Shown here piece by piece: positions 54,922 through 64,000 of a stretch of DNA of 64,000 nucleotides. This stretch comes from Symsagittifera roscoffensis (lineage: Eukaryota > Xenacoelomorpha > Acoela > Convolutidae), in contig NC_087065.1 in the NCBI RefSeq assembly GCF_963678635.1, positions 1,738,001-1,802,000 of the forward strand, read 5' to 3'. Made by a program: the position numbers and the translations under genes. Below the pieces are notes generated by a model. The model had not been told where the DNA came from. It ran no database searches and saw nothing but the letters and a program-made list of their open reading frames with translations. Positions within the stretch are counted from its first letter, which is position 1; each line of letters starts with the position of its first letter.

Positions 54922-55215
54922 TGTGAGGGGCTACATATTTAGATGTCAATCAATTTAGTTGCTATCCAATATTATTTATATCCCTGAGAGTTCTCATATT
55001 ATAATTAAGTGTGATTTTGCTACCTGCCTGTCAATCAATCTAGGTCTGTCTAGCTGCTATGTGTTGACCTCTAGTTCAGTGTCTTATTTATGCGAACTAG
55101 AATCAGGTGAATTTAATCTTCAACCGTATCGTTTTGACTATCCCTTGTTATGGCGCAGTCAGCAGATGGAGGGGGAAAATTCCCCTTGGAATTGTGGCAT
55201 TCTGGCCTCCGAATC
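54922..55215 (+). repeat. Gypsy 3' terminal repeat, extending past the LTR end
   Basis: The first 229 bp match the 5' LTR. The match goes on for another 65 bp over TGGCGCAGTCAGC and the start of the gag leader, ending at CCTCCGAATC. A normal 3' LTR would stop at 55,150. Confidence 0.75.
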
Positions 55216-55490
55216 TGGAATACAATTGTATCTTTCTTGAATTTGTTGAACCATAGATTAAAACTTTTCGGTAATGAGAAAAACATAAAGTGGCAAAACC
55301 ATTATCAAGATAATTTAATGAAAAATAAAACGTGAAAAAAACTTCCAAAAGAGTTGAATGTAAATTTTAGTGTGAAATTCCAATCTTAACAATAAGTCAG
55401 TTTTCTGACACTGGGACAACCTTTTTTGGAAACAAAACAACAGTAGACAAGATTTGAATAAAAAACCACGCAAGGCTTCTTTCGATTTGT

Positions 55491-55778
55491 TCAAGGCAGT
55501 AATAATTCATTGGAAACACTGAGCCATAGTTCTTTCCATTTCGTGAACTGGTCGGAACATTCATGAAAAAAATTGTAATTTGTACCACAATAAATTGCGC
55601 TATGAATGCTGCAATAGTTTTTCCGATCGCTTAAGTATAAGTAGATTTCTACATGAAGGGCCTTTTTATGAAGCACCTTATCCAAAGTTTGAAATATTGC
55701 TCTGAAAAACTGGGCCACTTCAACAGTATTGGTGTGAACGCCTTTTTCCTGTAGATTTACATTGGGGAGTCGTCTCTT
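55491..55778 (-). CDS. Candidate terminal exon or gene fragment, unknown family
   Basis: On the minus strand a frame of 95 codons runs to TGA at 55491. It contains LPNVNLQEKGVHTNTVEVAQ and, further on, FFRAIFQTLDKVLHKKALHV, YLYLSDRKNYCSIHSAIYC and HECSDQFTKWKELWLSVSN. An acceptor-like TCTACAG lies at 55,749-55,755, which would leave 85 codons in phase 0. The residue mix looks like folded protein, not low complexity. A hAT-like transposase fragment is one weak possibility. I do not recognise it. Confidence 0.35.
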   Translation of the reverse strand, partial: KRRLPNVNLQEKGVHTNTVEVAQFFRAIFQTLDKVLHKKALHVEIYLYLSDRKNYCSIHSAIYCGTNYNFFHECSDQFTKWKELWLSVSNELLLP

Positions 55779-55920
55779 TTAAGCACGCTTCACTCTACTT
55801 ACGGGCCACAGAGATTATCCCCTTTATACCGTGTAATAGCAGGGGACACTAAGACACGACATTATCCGCAATCCCGAATTAGTTATATTGGTGGTCAGAA
55901 TAAATCGGTTGATCAAAGGA

Positions 55921-56187
55921 TTACGCAACTTCGCCCTTTGGTGTATGCTTTTTTTGGCTCTCCTCTTGCGTTTCTAGCAAGTTCAGCAAATCGTGCGCAC
56001 ACTAAGTAAATTCTCCATCGCAAAGAAAATAAAAGCTATTTACAATGCCCTTAATGAGCTGACTACTATTTATCAACTTCGATAACAAAGCCCGCGTTTC
56101 GTTCCATTCGGCCACCGCTTCGTCAACTCTATCGTCAATCGTTGCTTGTCGCAATCCAATCTCACCTACTCCTGCAGCGCAACTCGC
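55921..56187 (-). pseudogene. Candidate coiled-coil coding fragment, unknown family
   Basis: A minus-strand frame between TGA (56188-56190) and TAA (55921-55923) reads VGEIGLRQATIDDRVDEAVA, EWNETRALLSKLINSSQLIK and, beyond a single TAG, HDLLNLLETQEESQKKH. The residues suggest a helical, gag-like or coiled-coil protein. The TAG lies at the end of a 42-base stretch that starts GTAAAT and ends TTTACTTAG, so it could instead be a very short intron. Confidence 0.35.
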
Positions 56188-56417
56188 TCACACAACTAAT
56201 TCAACCCATTACTAAACTCGGGTTCCAGAACAACGCGCTTACACGACTAATTAAACCCGGTATTAAACCCGGTTTCAAATCAGCTTAACTAAATAACTAA
56301 CAACTGTGAGACACAACTAGCCTTGCTTCAAAGATCGTGTCCTCCACGGACCAAGTTTTCTTCTCGGCTCACTCGTTCTCTCTCTAACTAAGAACGAACC
56401 GTTAGCTCTCTTAGTGT

Positions 56418-56510
56418 TTACGTTCTGACTCTCGAAGGCTCCCCGGTAAAATCGAGTTCCTTATCTTTGTTTACACTTAGTTTTGATTCAGTCGCACCAT
56501 TCCCTGTCAT
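56418..56510 (-). CDS. Candidate first coding exon or short ORF
   Basis: An ATG at 56510 on the minus strand opens MTGNGATESKLSVNKDKELD, runs 30 codons and stops at TAA. It lies upstream of the two fragments at 55.5-56.2 kb on the same strand and has protein-like composition. No splice phase could be found that joins it to them. Confidence 0.2.
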   Translation of the reverse strand: MTGNGATESKLSVNKDKELDFTGEPSRVRT

Positions 56511-57360
56511 TCCTGCATCCGCTTAAATCACCCGTCCGCACACGTTTTATGACTATGTCCCTACCCCTGTCAACACTGCCACGTTCGAAGTTCGGTTTTT
56601 TATCAATATTTTTCACTCTTATTAGATACTCGGTATGCAGTAGGTGTCACATTTTGACCAAGCAAACAGATTTCATACGATTCCTGACCTCCGTGAACTT
56701 CAGCCCCCGAGTTCAACTCATCCTCCACGCCGTATTATGTTTATTCGGTGACCCTTCCAAGGTCTTTGTTTAATCACCCCGTTAACATTCCGACCTCCCG
56801 GGGGTATGAGGAGACCCTTTTCGTGGGTAGCTAATTCATTTCAGGAATCAAAAAAATTTCTATCTTTACTCTATTCCAATCCCGACGTTCTATCTATCAG
56901 GGGAACGTAATTTGTCTATTGGGGTCAAATTAAGCCAAAAAGTCACCTCCGGGGAGCCAAGGAAATTCCCCGTCCGTTCATGCTATTTAGGAGACCTACT
57001 ACTGCCAATTTTCTCTGGGACTATTTTTCTTTAGTCTAGTTTAAATGCTATTAATAGATAATTCGCCAAGCTAGGCTGAACCCAATAATTACCAAGTCCA
57101 CTTTGAAATAATTCTACAACTCCCAGATTGCAATATTACAGCTATATGGCTATCAGCTTCTGCTTCAGTTCCCAATATACAAATTTCCTCCTAGTTACTA
57201 GTGAGGTGGCCGATCTCATTTCCAACGGGGCGGCGCTGGGGAGTGCGCCACTTTCTGGTTTTGATCTTGGGGTTTTCTATGCAGCTTTGTGGTCAAAACA
57301 TCCTAAAGTCAACCATGGGTCACTCCTTTACAACTTCAGGGTCTCTTGAGAGTACTAACT
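56511..57360. other. GC-richer block, unidentified
   Basis: Composition differs from the AT-rich DNA on its right. It contains 'cgacctcccgggggtatgaggagac' at about 56,790 and ends with GGAAGGAGCCGCCGGATCC. A plus-strand frame at 56,483-56,773 has no support. It may be the leader or LTR of a minus-strand element whose coding remnants lie at 55.5-56.5 kb. Confidence 0.3.
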
Positions 57361-59864
57361 CATAAGGGAAGGAGCCGCCGGATCCATTTTTTTTCACAGG
57401 AGTCTTTTTTCGGGTCTTTTTTATCTTTTTATTTTTTTTATAATCAGAGTGTTTGATGTTTTTTTTCACAAAAAAAATGTTCTTATTCATACTTAATTTA
57501 GCCGGTTATCGCATCCAGTTTCACTCGGTGATTATCTTTTATATTATGGTTTTCCAGCAAATTTTTCTAAAAAGGAGACAAAATCTTTTTTATCAACTAA
57601 TATTTGATAACAAAGTCTCTTTTTTAAAAAGCAATTAATCAATTAGAAATTATTTCAGCCAATTATAAACATATATTGTTATATTTGTTTTTGATACAAT
57701 TATAGTTTATTATAAACAAAATTTTAAATTCCATTTTCTGTTTTCTAAATGATGCAAAAACTAATTACGTTTCAAACTACTATTCTCGTTTTTAATCCTT
57801 TTATTAGCCCATTTTTTGAACCCTTTACATCTGAGTTGCCTGAAACTTTTCTTTGCGTTTCATAGAGATACGTTTATGTGAAAATTAGAAGAAAAATTTT
57901 TTTGGCAGTTTTGAATCAATTCAAAATTATAAAATTTCTTCTTCAATTTTTTTTCCATTGACTTTTAATTATGAAGCATATTCTTTAATTCTTTCACTCA
58001 GAAAATCAGAACGTTATTTTACTTTATGATCACATTCGCAGAATTTTTTTGACCTACCGCGGCATTCTTTCAACGAAAAAAGAATTTTCTGGGTCAAAAC
58101 CTTGTAATAACAATAATAATAATAACTTGCTTGCAAAATAGATTTCATTCATTGTAAAAGTTTCTACTTTTGTAACTACTTTTGTAACTACATTTACAAC
58201 CAAACGAAATCTCATTGCGAGAACGCCGTGGAACTTTGCAGCCTCTTTTCAGGCGCCTCTGTGAAAACCTTGTGTCAAAACCTTGTTTCAAGGTAAGACT
58301 TTAGGTTCCGATAAAATAAACGTTGACAAGACAAATCAAGTTTGGCATTATTAAATCGATTTGATAAAAGTAATGTTATTTTTTGATATGACAAAACTTT
58401 GGCAGCGTTTCAGATTCTCATTAATTGTAATCGATTTGAAAACATTGTAGGCTAGGGATAAAATGATTTGTATTGGTTTACTAGAGTTTATAACCTGTAA
58501 AAGTTTTGATAATCGCAAGCGTTTTGATTTTTTTAAACAACTAATTTTGGTAATTAAAATTTTTTGTAATCTTCACAAAAAGGAATGAAAGATCTTCACA
58601 AAAGGCTTACTTTTCAATTAAGTTCAACCTCATTTGCCAAATGACAAGCAAAAATGCCTTCCAAAAACCGCAAATGGAAGAAAAACACAGTTAATTTTTA
58701 CCATAAGTGGATGATAGTTAACAAAATAAACTCACATCAATCCTTTACTGGCATCAAAAAATTTCTTTTTCCCCCTTTTTTCTCAAAAATTATCTTGACT
58801 TCTATGATATCTCGGGTTGACAAAAGTGCTTATGATACTATTTCGTATTATGAAAAAAAAACTTATCATACTATTTCATCGACCAAAAAATACCATGAAA
58901 TTAGCATGATAAGCGTTTTTTCCATACTATGAAATATTATGACATCCATTTTTTTCATACTACGAAATTGTATGACAAGCATTTCTTCCATAAATGAAAA
59001 TACCAAAAATATTTGTATTGAATTTTTGTGTTTCATCCGAAACACTAACCCTGGAATTTTTACATAAGACAACCCAGAGTGTAACTGGCAGTTACCACGC
59101 AGATAAACTGCATTTGCCACCTACGTTAGTTTTTACACTTTCACATGGAATTATATACCAAAATTGTAACTTTTTGCATATGGCTAGATAATTCTTGATT
59201 TGAAAGTTTTGGTGGTTGAAAAAAAAGGCCTGTTTTTTTTACAAATTTATTTTTATCTTAGCAAATGAATTAAAAATTTAATCATAATCGTGTTCACAAA
59301 AAAAAAACACTTTTTTGTGATTTTGGATGTTTGGACAAACTCACCCTGGACTATGTTATAAACACAAAAAGTCAAATTTTGCAGGCCAAATTTTTTCGCA
59401 AAAATTTGTATTTGAGCACAAAAGCAAGTTTGCAACCAAAAAAGGGATTAGAAACTTTTTTACCTCTAATTTGTGTTTTTGCATAAAAAAATGCATATCA
59501 CACCATTTTCTTATACAAAAATTTTATTATAAGCATTTTTTGACCAAAATTAAAATCATGTTTTTGACAGTCAAAATGCATTCTTTCATCTTTCAACAAA
59601 GTTTTTCTAACTCATGCAAAATTAATCCAGAAACATCGTTAAATTAAATTTGAAGGTTTTTATTTTTTCTATAGCAAAATGCTTATCATAAAATTTTCAT
59701 TTATGAAAATTTATGGAACATTTTTTGACCAAAATTAAAATCATGTTTTTATTGAGCACAAAGATTCAAAAGATGGAAATAGAACAGAAGTGTTTCTCTA
59801 AAAACGTTTAATACAGTTTTTAAATGTTGTATGAAAGATGTTTGAGAAGAATTTTTTCCATAGT
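57361..59864. other. AT-rich region, minor local repeats only
   Basis: Very AT-rich, with no supported gene. Short quasi-repeats of 'catactatttcat' type occur at 58,860-58,990. A 32-bp block ('ttttttgaccaaaattaaaa' and onward) occurs at 59,535 and 59,720. Confidence 0.45.
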
Positions 59865-62800
59865 CGCCATATATGAAATTGTTTGATAAGCATTTTTCTT
59901 TTATGGACGTCAACCCGGGATAATAGGTGCTCAATTGGAAAACTTGTTTTGGCAACCTCCCCTTCGTAAAATTCTACGTCCTAACTTTTTAGTATGAATC
60001 GGTCACGACCTTAAAAAATGCACAGTTTTTGAAAATTTGATCGCCTCTTTGGAATTATCTGACTGTTCGCAAAAAATACTCAGCCAAATCAAGAAAAAAA
60101 GGGTTCAATCGAAAACACAGCCGTATCCCTTCAAAAAGCGGAATCTCCCAATTTAAGTAAGGAGTCCACAATCTGAGAAATGTCCAATATTTGACTTTTT
60201 GCCTCATGTTTTGGACTTCGTTTGATTACTCCAAAACGACCATGTCAATTCTGAGATGAAGCAAATAATCGAATCTAGATGTTTCAATGACCTGTCAAGC
60301 AAAAAAATTATTTTTGCGGTCCTTTTGAAAAAAGAATCAACCATGGACTTAAGAAAGTCCAATTGTTTGATAAGTATTTTTCTTTTATGGACGTCAACCC
60401 GGGATAATAGGTGCTCAATTGGGAAACTTGTTTTGGCAACCTCCCCTTCGTAAACGGCTACGTCCTAACTTTTTAGTATGAATCAGTCACGGCCTTAGAA
60501 AATGCACAGCTTTTGAAAATTTGATCGCCTCTTTGTAATTATCTGACTGTTCGCAAAAAATACTCAGCCAAATCAAGAAAAAAAGGGTTCAATCGAAAAC
60601 ACAGCCGTATCCCTTCAAAAAGGGGAATCTCCCAATTTAAGTAAGGAGTCCACAATCTGGGAAATGTCCAGTATTTGACTTTTTGCCTCATGTTTTGGAC
60701 TTCGTTTGATTACTCCAAAACGACCATGTCAATTCTGAGACGAAGCAAATAATCGAATTTAGATGTTTCAATGACCTGTCATGCAAAAAATATATTTTTG
60801 CGGTCCTTTTGAAAAAAGAATCAACCATGGACTTAAGAAAGTCCAATTGTTTGATAAGCGTTTTTCTTTTATGAACGTCAACCCGGGATAATAGGTGCTC
60901 AATTGGAAAACTTGTTTTGGCAACCTCCCCTTCGTAAACGGCTACGTCCTAACTTTTTAGTATGAATCAGTCACGGCCTTAGAAAATGCACAGTTTTTGA
61001 AAATTTGTTCGCCTCTTCAAAATTATCTGACTGTTCGCAAAAAGTACTCAGCCAAATCAAGAAAAAAAGGGTTCAATCGAAAACACAGCCGTATCCCTTC
61101 AAAAAGCGGAATCTCCCAATATAAGTAAGGAGTCCACAATCTGGGAAATGTCCAATATTTGACTTTTTGCCTCATGTTTTGGACTTCGTTTGATTACTCC
61201 AAAATGACCATGTCAATTCTCAGATGAAGCAAATAATCGAATCTAGATGTTTTAAAGACCTGTCATGCAAAAAAAAAATTTTTTGCAGTCCTTTTGAAAA
61301 AAGAATCAACCATGGACTTAAGAAAGTCCAATTGTTTGATAAGCGTTTTTCTTTTATGGACGTCAACCCGGGATAATAGGTGCTCAATTGGAAAACTTGT
61401 TTTGGCAACCTCCCCTTCGTAAACGGCTACGTCCTAACTTTTTAGTATGAATCAGTCACGGCATTAGAAAATGCACAGTTTTTGAAAATTTGTTCGCCTC
61501 TTTAAAATTATCTGACTGTTCGCAAAAAATACTCAGCCAAATCAAGAAAAAAAGGGTTCAATCGAAAACACAGCCGTATCCCTTCAAAAAGCGGAATCTC
61601 CCAATTTAAGTAAGGAGTCCACAATCTGGGAAATGTCCAATATTTGACTTTTTGCCTCATGTTTTGGACTTCGTTTGATTACTCCAAAACGACCATGTCA
61701 ATTCTCAGATGAAGCAAATAATCGAATCTAGATGTTTTAAAGACCTGTCATGCAAAAAAAAAATTTTTGCGGTCCTTTTGAAAAAAGAATCAACCATGGA
61801 CTTAAGAAAGTTCAATTGTTTGATAAGCATTTTTCTTTTATGGACGTCAACCCGGGATAATAGGTGCTCAATTGGAAAACTTGTTTTGGCAACCTCCCCT
61901 TCGTAAACGGCTACATCCTAACTTTTTAGTATGAATCTGTCACGGCCTTAGAACATGCACAGTTTTTGAAAATTTGATCGCCTCTTTGGAATTATCTGAC
62001 TGTTCGCAAAAAATACTCAGCCAAATCAAGAAAAAAAGGGTTCAATCGAAAACACAGCCGTATCCCTTCAAAAAGCGGAATCTCCCAATTTAAGTAGGGA
62101 GTCCACAATCTGGGAAATGTCCAATATTTGACTTTTGCCTCATGTTTTGGACTTCGTTTGATTACTCCAAAACGACCATGTCAATTCTGAGATGAAGCAA
62201 ATAATCGAACCTAGATGTTTCAATGACCTGTCATGCAAAAAAAAAATATTTTTGCGGTCCTTTTGAAAAAAGAATCAACCATGGACTTATGAAAGTCCAA
62301 TAGTTTGATAAGTATTTTTCTTTTATGGACGTCAACCCGGGATAATAGGTGCTCAATTGGAAAACTTAATTTGGCAACCTGCCCTTCGTAAACGGCTACG
62401 TCCTAACTTTTTAGTATGAATCAGTCACGGCCTTAGAAAATGCACAGTTTTTGAAAATTTGTTCGCCTCTTTGTAATTATCTGACTGTTCGCAAAAAATA
62501 CTCAGCCAAATCAAGAAAAAAAGGGTTCAATCGAAAACACAGCCGTATCCCTTCAAAAAGCGGAATCTCCCAATTTAAGTAAGGAGTCCACAGTCTGGGA
62601 AATGTCCAGTATTTGACTTTTTGCCTCATGTTTTGGACTTCGTTTGATTACTCCAAAACGACCATGTCAATTCTGAGATGAAGCAAATAATCGAATCTAG
62701 ATGTTTCAATGACCTGTCATGCAAAAAAAATATTTTTGCGGTCCTTTTGAAAAAAGAATCAACCATGGACTTAAGAAAGTCCAATTGTTTGATAAGCATT

Positions 62801-64000
62801 TTTCTTTTATGGACGTCAATCCGGGATAATAGGTGCTCAATTGGAAAACTTGTTTTGGCAACCTCCCCTTCGTAAACGGCTACGTCCTAAATTTTTAGTA
62901 TGAATCAGTAACGGCCTTAGAACATGCACAGTTTTTGAAAATTTGATCGCCTCTTTGGAATTATCTGACTGTTCGCAAAAAATACTCAGCCAAATCAAGA
63001 AAAAAAGGGTTCAATCGAAAACACAGCCGTATCCCTTCAAAAAGCGGAATCTCCCAATTTAAGTAGGGAGTCCACAATCTGGGAAATGTCCAATATTTGA
63101 CTTTTGCCTCATGTTTTGGACTTCGTTTGATTACTCCAAAACGACCATGTCAATTCTGAGATGAAGCAAATAATCGAATCTAGATGTTTTAAAGACCTGT
63201 CATGCAAAAAAAAAATTATTGCGGTCCTTTTGAAAAAAGAATCAACCATGGACTTAAGAAAGTTCAATTGTTTGATAAGCATTTTTCTTTTATGGACGTC
63301 AACCCGGGATAATAGGTGCTCAATTGGAAAACTTGTTTTGGCAACCTCCCCTTCGTAAACGGCTACGTCCTAACTTTTTAGTATGAATCTGTCACGGCCT
63401 TAGAACATGCACAGTTTTTGAAAATTTGATCGCCTCTTTGGAATTATCTGACTGTTCGCAAAAAATACTCAGCCAAATCAAGAAAAAAAGGGTTCAATCG
63501 AAAACACAGCCGTATCCCTTCAAAAAGCGGAATCTCCCAATTTAAGTAGGGAGTCCACAATCTGGGAAATGTCCAATATTTGACTTTTGCCTCATGTTTT
63601 GGACTTCGTTTGATTACTCCAAAACGACCATGTCAATTCTGAGATGAAGCAAATAATCGAACCTAGATGTTTCAATGACCTGTCATGCAAAAAAAAATAT
63701 TTTTGCGGTCCTTTTGAAAAAAGAATCAACCATGGACTTATGAAAGTCCAATAGTTTGATAAGTATTTTTCTTTTATGGACGTCAACCCGGGATAATAGG
63801 TGCTCAATTGGAAAACTTAATTTGGCAACCTCCCCTTCGTAAACGGCTACGTCCTAACTTTTTAGTATGAATCAGTCACGGCCTTAGAAAATGCACAGTT
63901 TTTGAAAATTTGTTCGCCTCTTTGTAATTATCTGACTGTTCGCAAAAAATACTCAGCCAAATCAAGAAAAAAAGGGTTCAATCGAAAACACAGCCGTATC
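59865..64000 (+). repeat. 484-bp satellite array, about 8.5 copies, open at the right edge
   Basis: The landmark GAAGCAAATAATCGAA recurs near 60,259, 60,742, 61,227, 61,712, 62,195, 62,681, 63,164 and 63,648, spacing 483-486. Shared motifs include GACGTCAACCCGGGATAATA and CCGTATCCCTTCAAAAAG. Diagnostic variants repeat every third copy, for example 'gttttaaagacctg' at 61,733 and 63,185, and 'acttaatttggcaacct' at 62,365 and 63,817, both 1,452 bp apart. Confidence 0.95.

Larger units (their letters stand above)
49137..55215 (+). mobile_element. Ty3/gypsy retrotransposon, damaged
   Basis: Terminal direct repeats (49,137-49,430 and 54,922-55,215) enclose gag with two zinc knuckles, protease, reverse transcriptase, RNase H and integrase, in gypsy order. 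Stops, shifts and changed catalytic residues show a dead copy. The element is GC-richer than its surroundings. Confidence 0.92.

Noticed and set aside
60256-63358. A 65-codon frame starting MKQIIESRCF repeated in satellite copies
   Set aside because: It follows the satellite unit, has no start context or splice signals, and variants between copies change the residues freely.
59865-64000. CRISPR-like regular spacing
   Set aside because: Whole 484-bp units are repeated, without short repeats and unique spacers; the organism is a eukaryote.

Overview
The window is AT-rich invertebrate animal DNA, from a repeat-heavy nuclear genome. The main evidence is a spliced metazoan-type gene with GT-AG introns (the CDC50/TMEM30 flippase subunit), three LTR-retrotransposon superfamilies (BEL/Pao, Ty1/copia, Ty3/gypsy), two non-LTR elements, hAT-type MITEs, a Helitron, tRNA-like SINE heads and several satellites. 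The phylum cannot be fixed from the sequence alone. Only one gene is assigned with confidence. Several short GC-richer exons or decayed reading frames are reported as candidates.

Left part (1-19.6 kb): a truncated minus-strand LINE (PHD-finger ORF1, then APE endonuclease) runs off the left edge. It is followed by a tRNA-like segment, a small candidate exon, and a tandem array of alternating 1,188-bp and about 1,657-bp units (2.75-12.1 kb). A hAT MITE and a 1.6-kb non-autonomous Helitron interrupt that array. Further right are a second degenerate array, candidate exons near 14-15.2 kb including a possible gene with a 60-bp intron, a SINE head, two more hAT MITEs, and a decayed copy of the 5' end of the CDC50 locus (17.96-18.35 kb). 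One MITE splits an older open reading frame.

Middle (20.4-30.8 kb): a decayed BEL/Pao element on the minus strand, then a structurally complete copia element. The copia element has 243-bp LTRs, a copia-type internal tRNA-Met primer site, and a TACCT target-site duplication. It appears to have landed inside a tRNA-like SINE.

31.0-37.5 kb: the CDC50/TMEM30 gene. Five exons join with all splice phases equal to 1. Its largest intron holds a decayed minus-strand LINE, and another holds a fragment of the left-hand tandem repeat. Downstream is an untracked, decayed 205-codon minus-strand frame of unrecognised family (38.0-38.6 kb).

41.1-46.7 kb: two GC-rich exons of a Gly/Met-rich protein flank an intron packed with a second MITE family (GGCTC termini, 8-bp target duplications). 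Then come a TTTA-rich 304-bp repeat and a 76-bp minisatellite (47.2-49.0 kb).

49.1-55.2 kb: a damaged Ty3/gypsy element. To its right are minus-strand gene-like fragments of unknown family (55.5-56.5 kb) and AT-rich sequence. A 484-bp satellite with a trimeric higher-order repeat runs off the right edge. No rRNA, intact tRNA gene or CRISPR was found.
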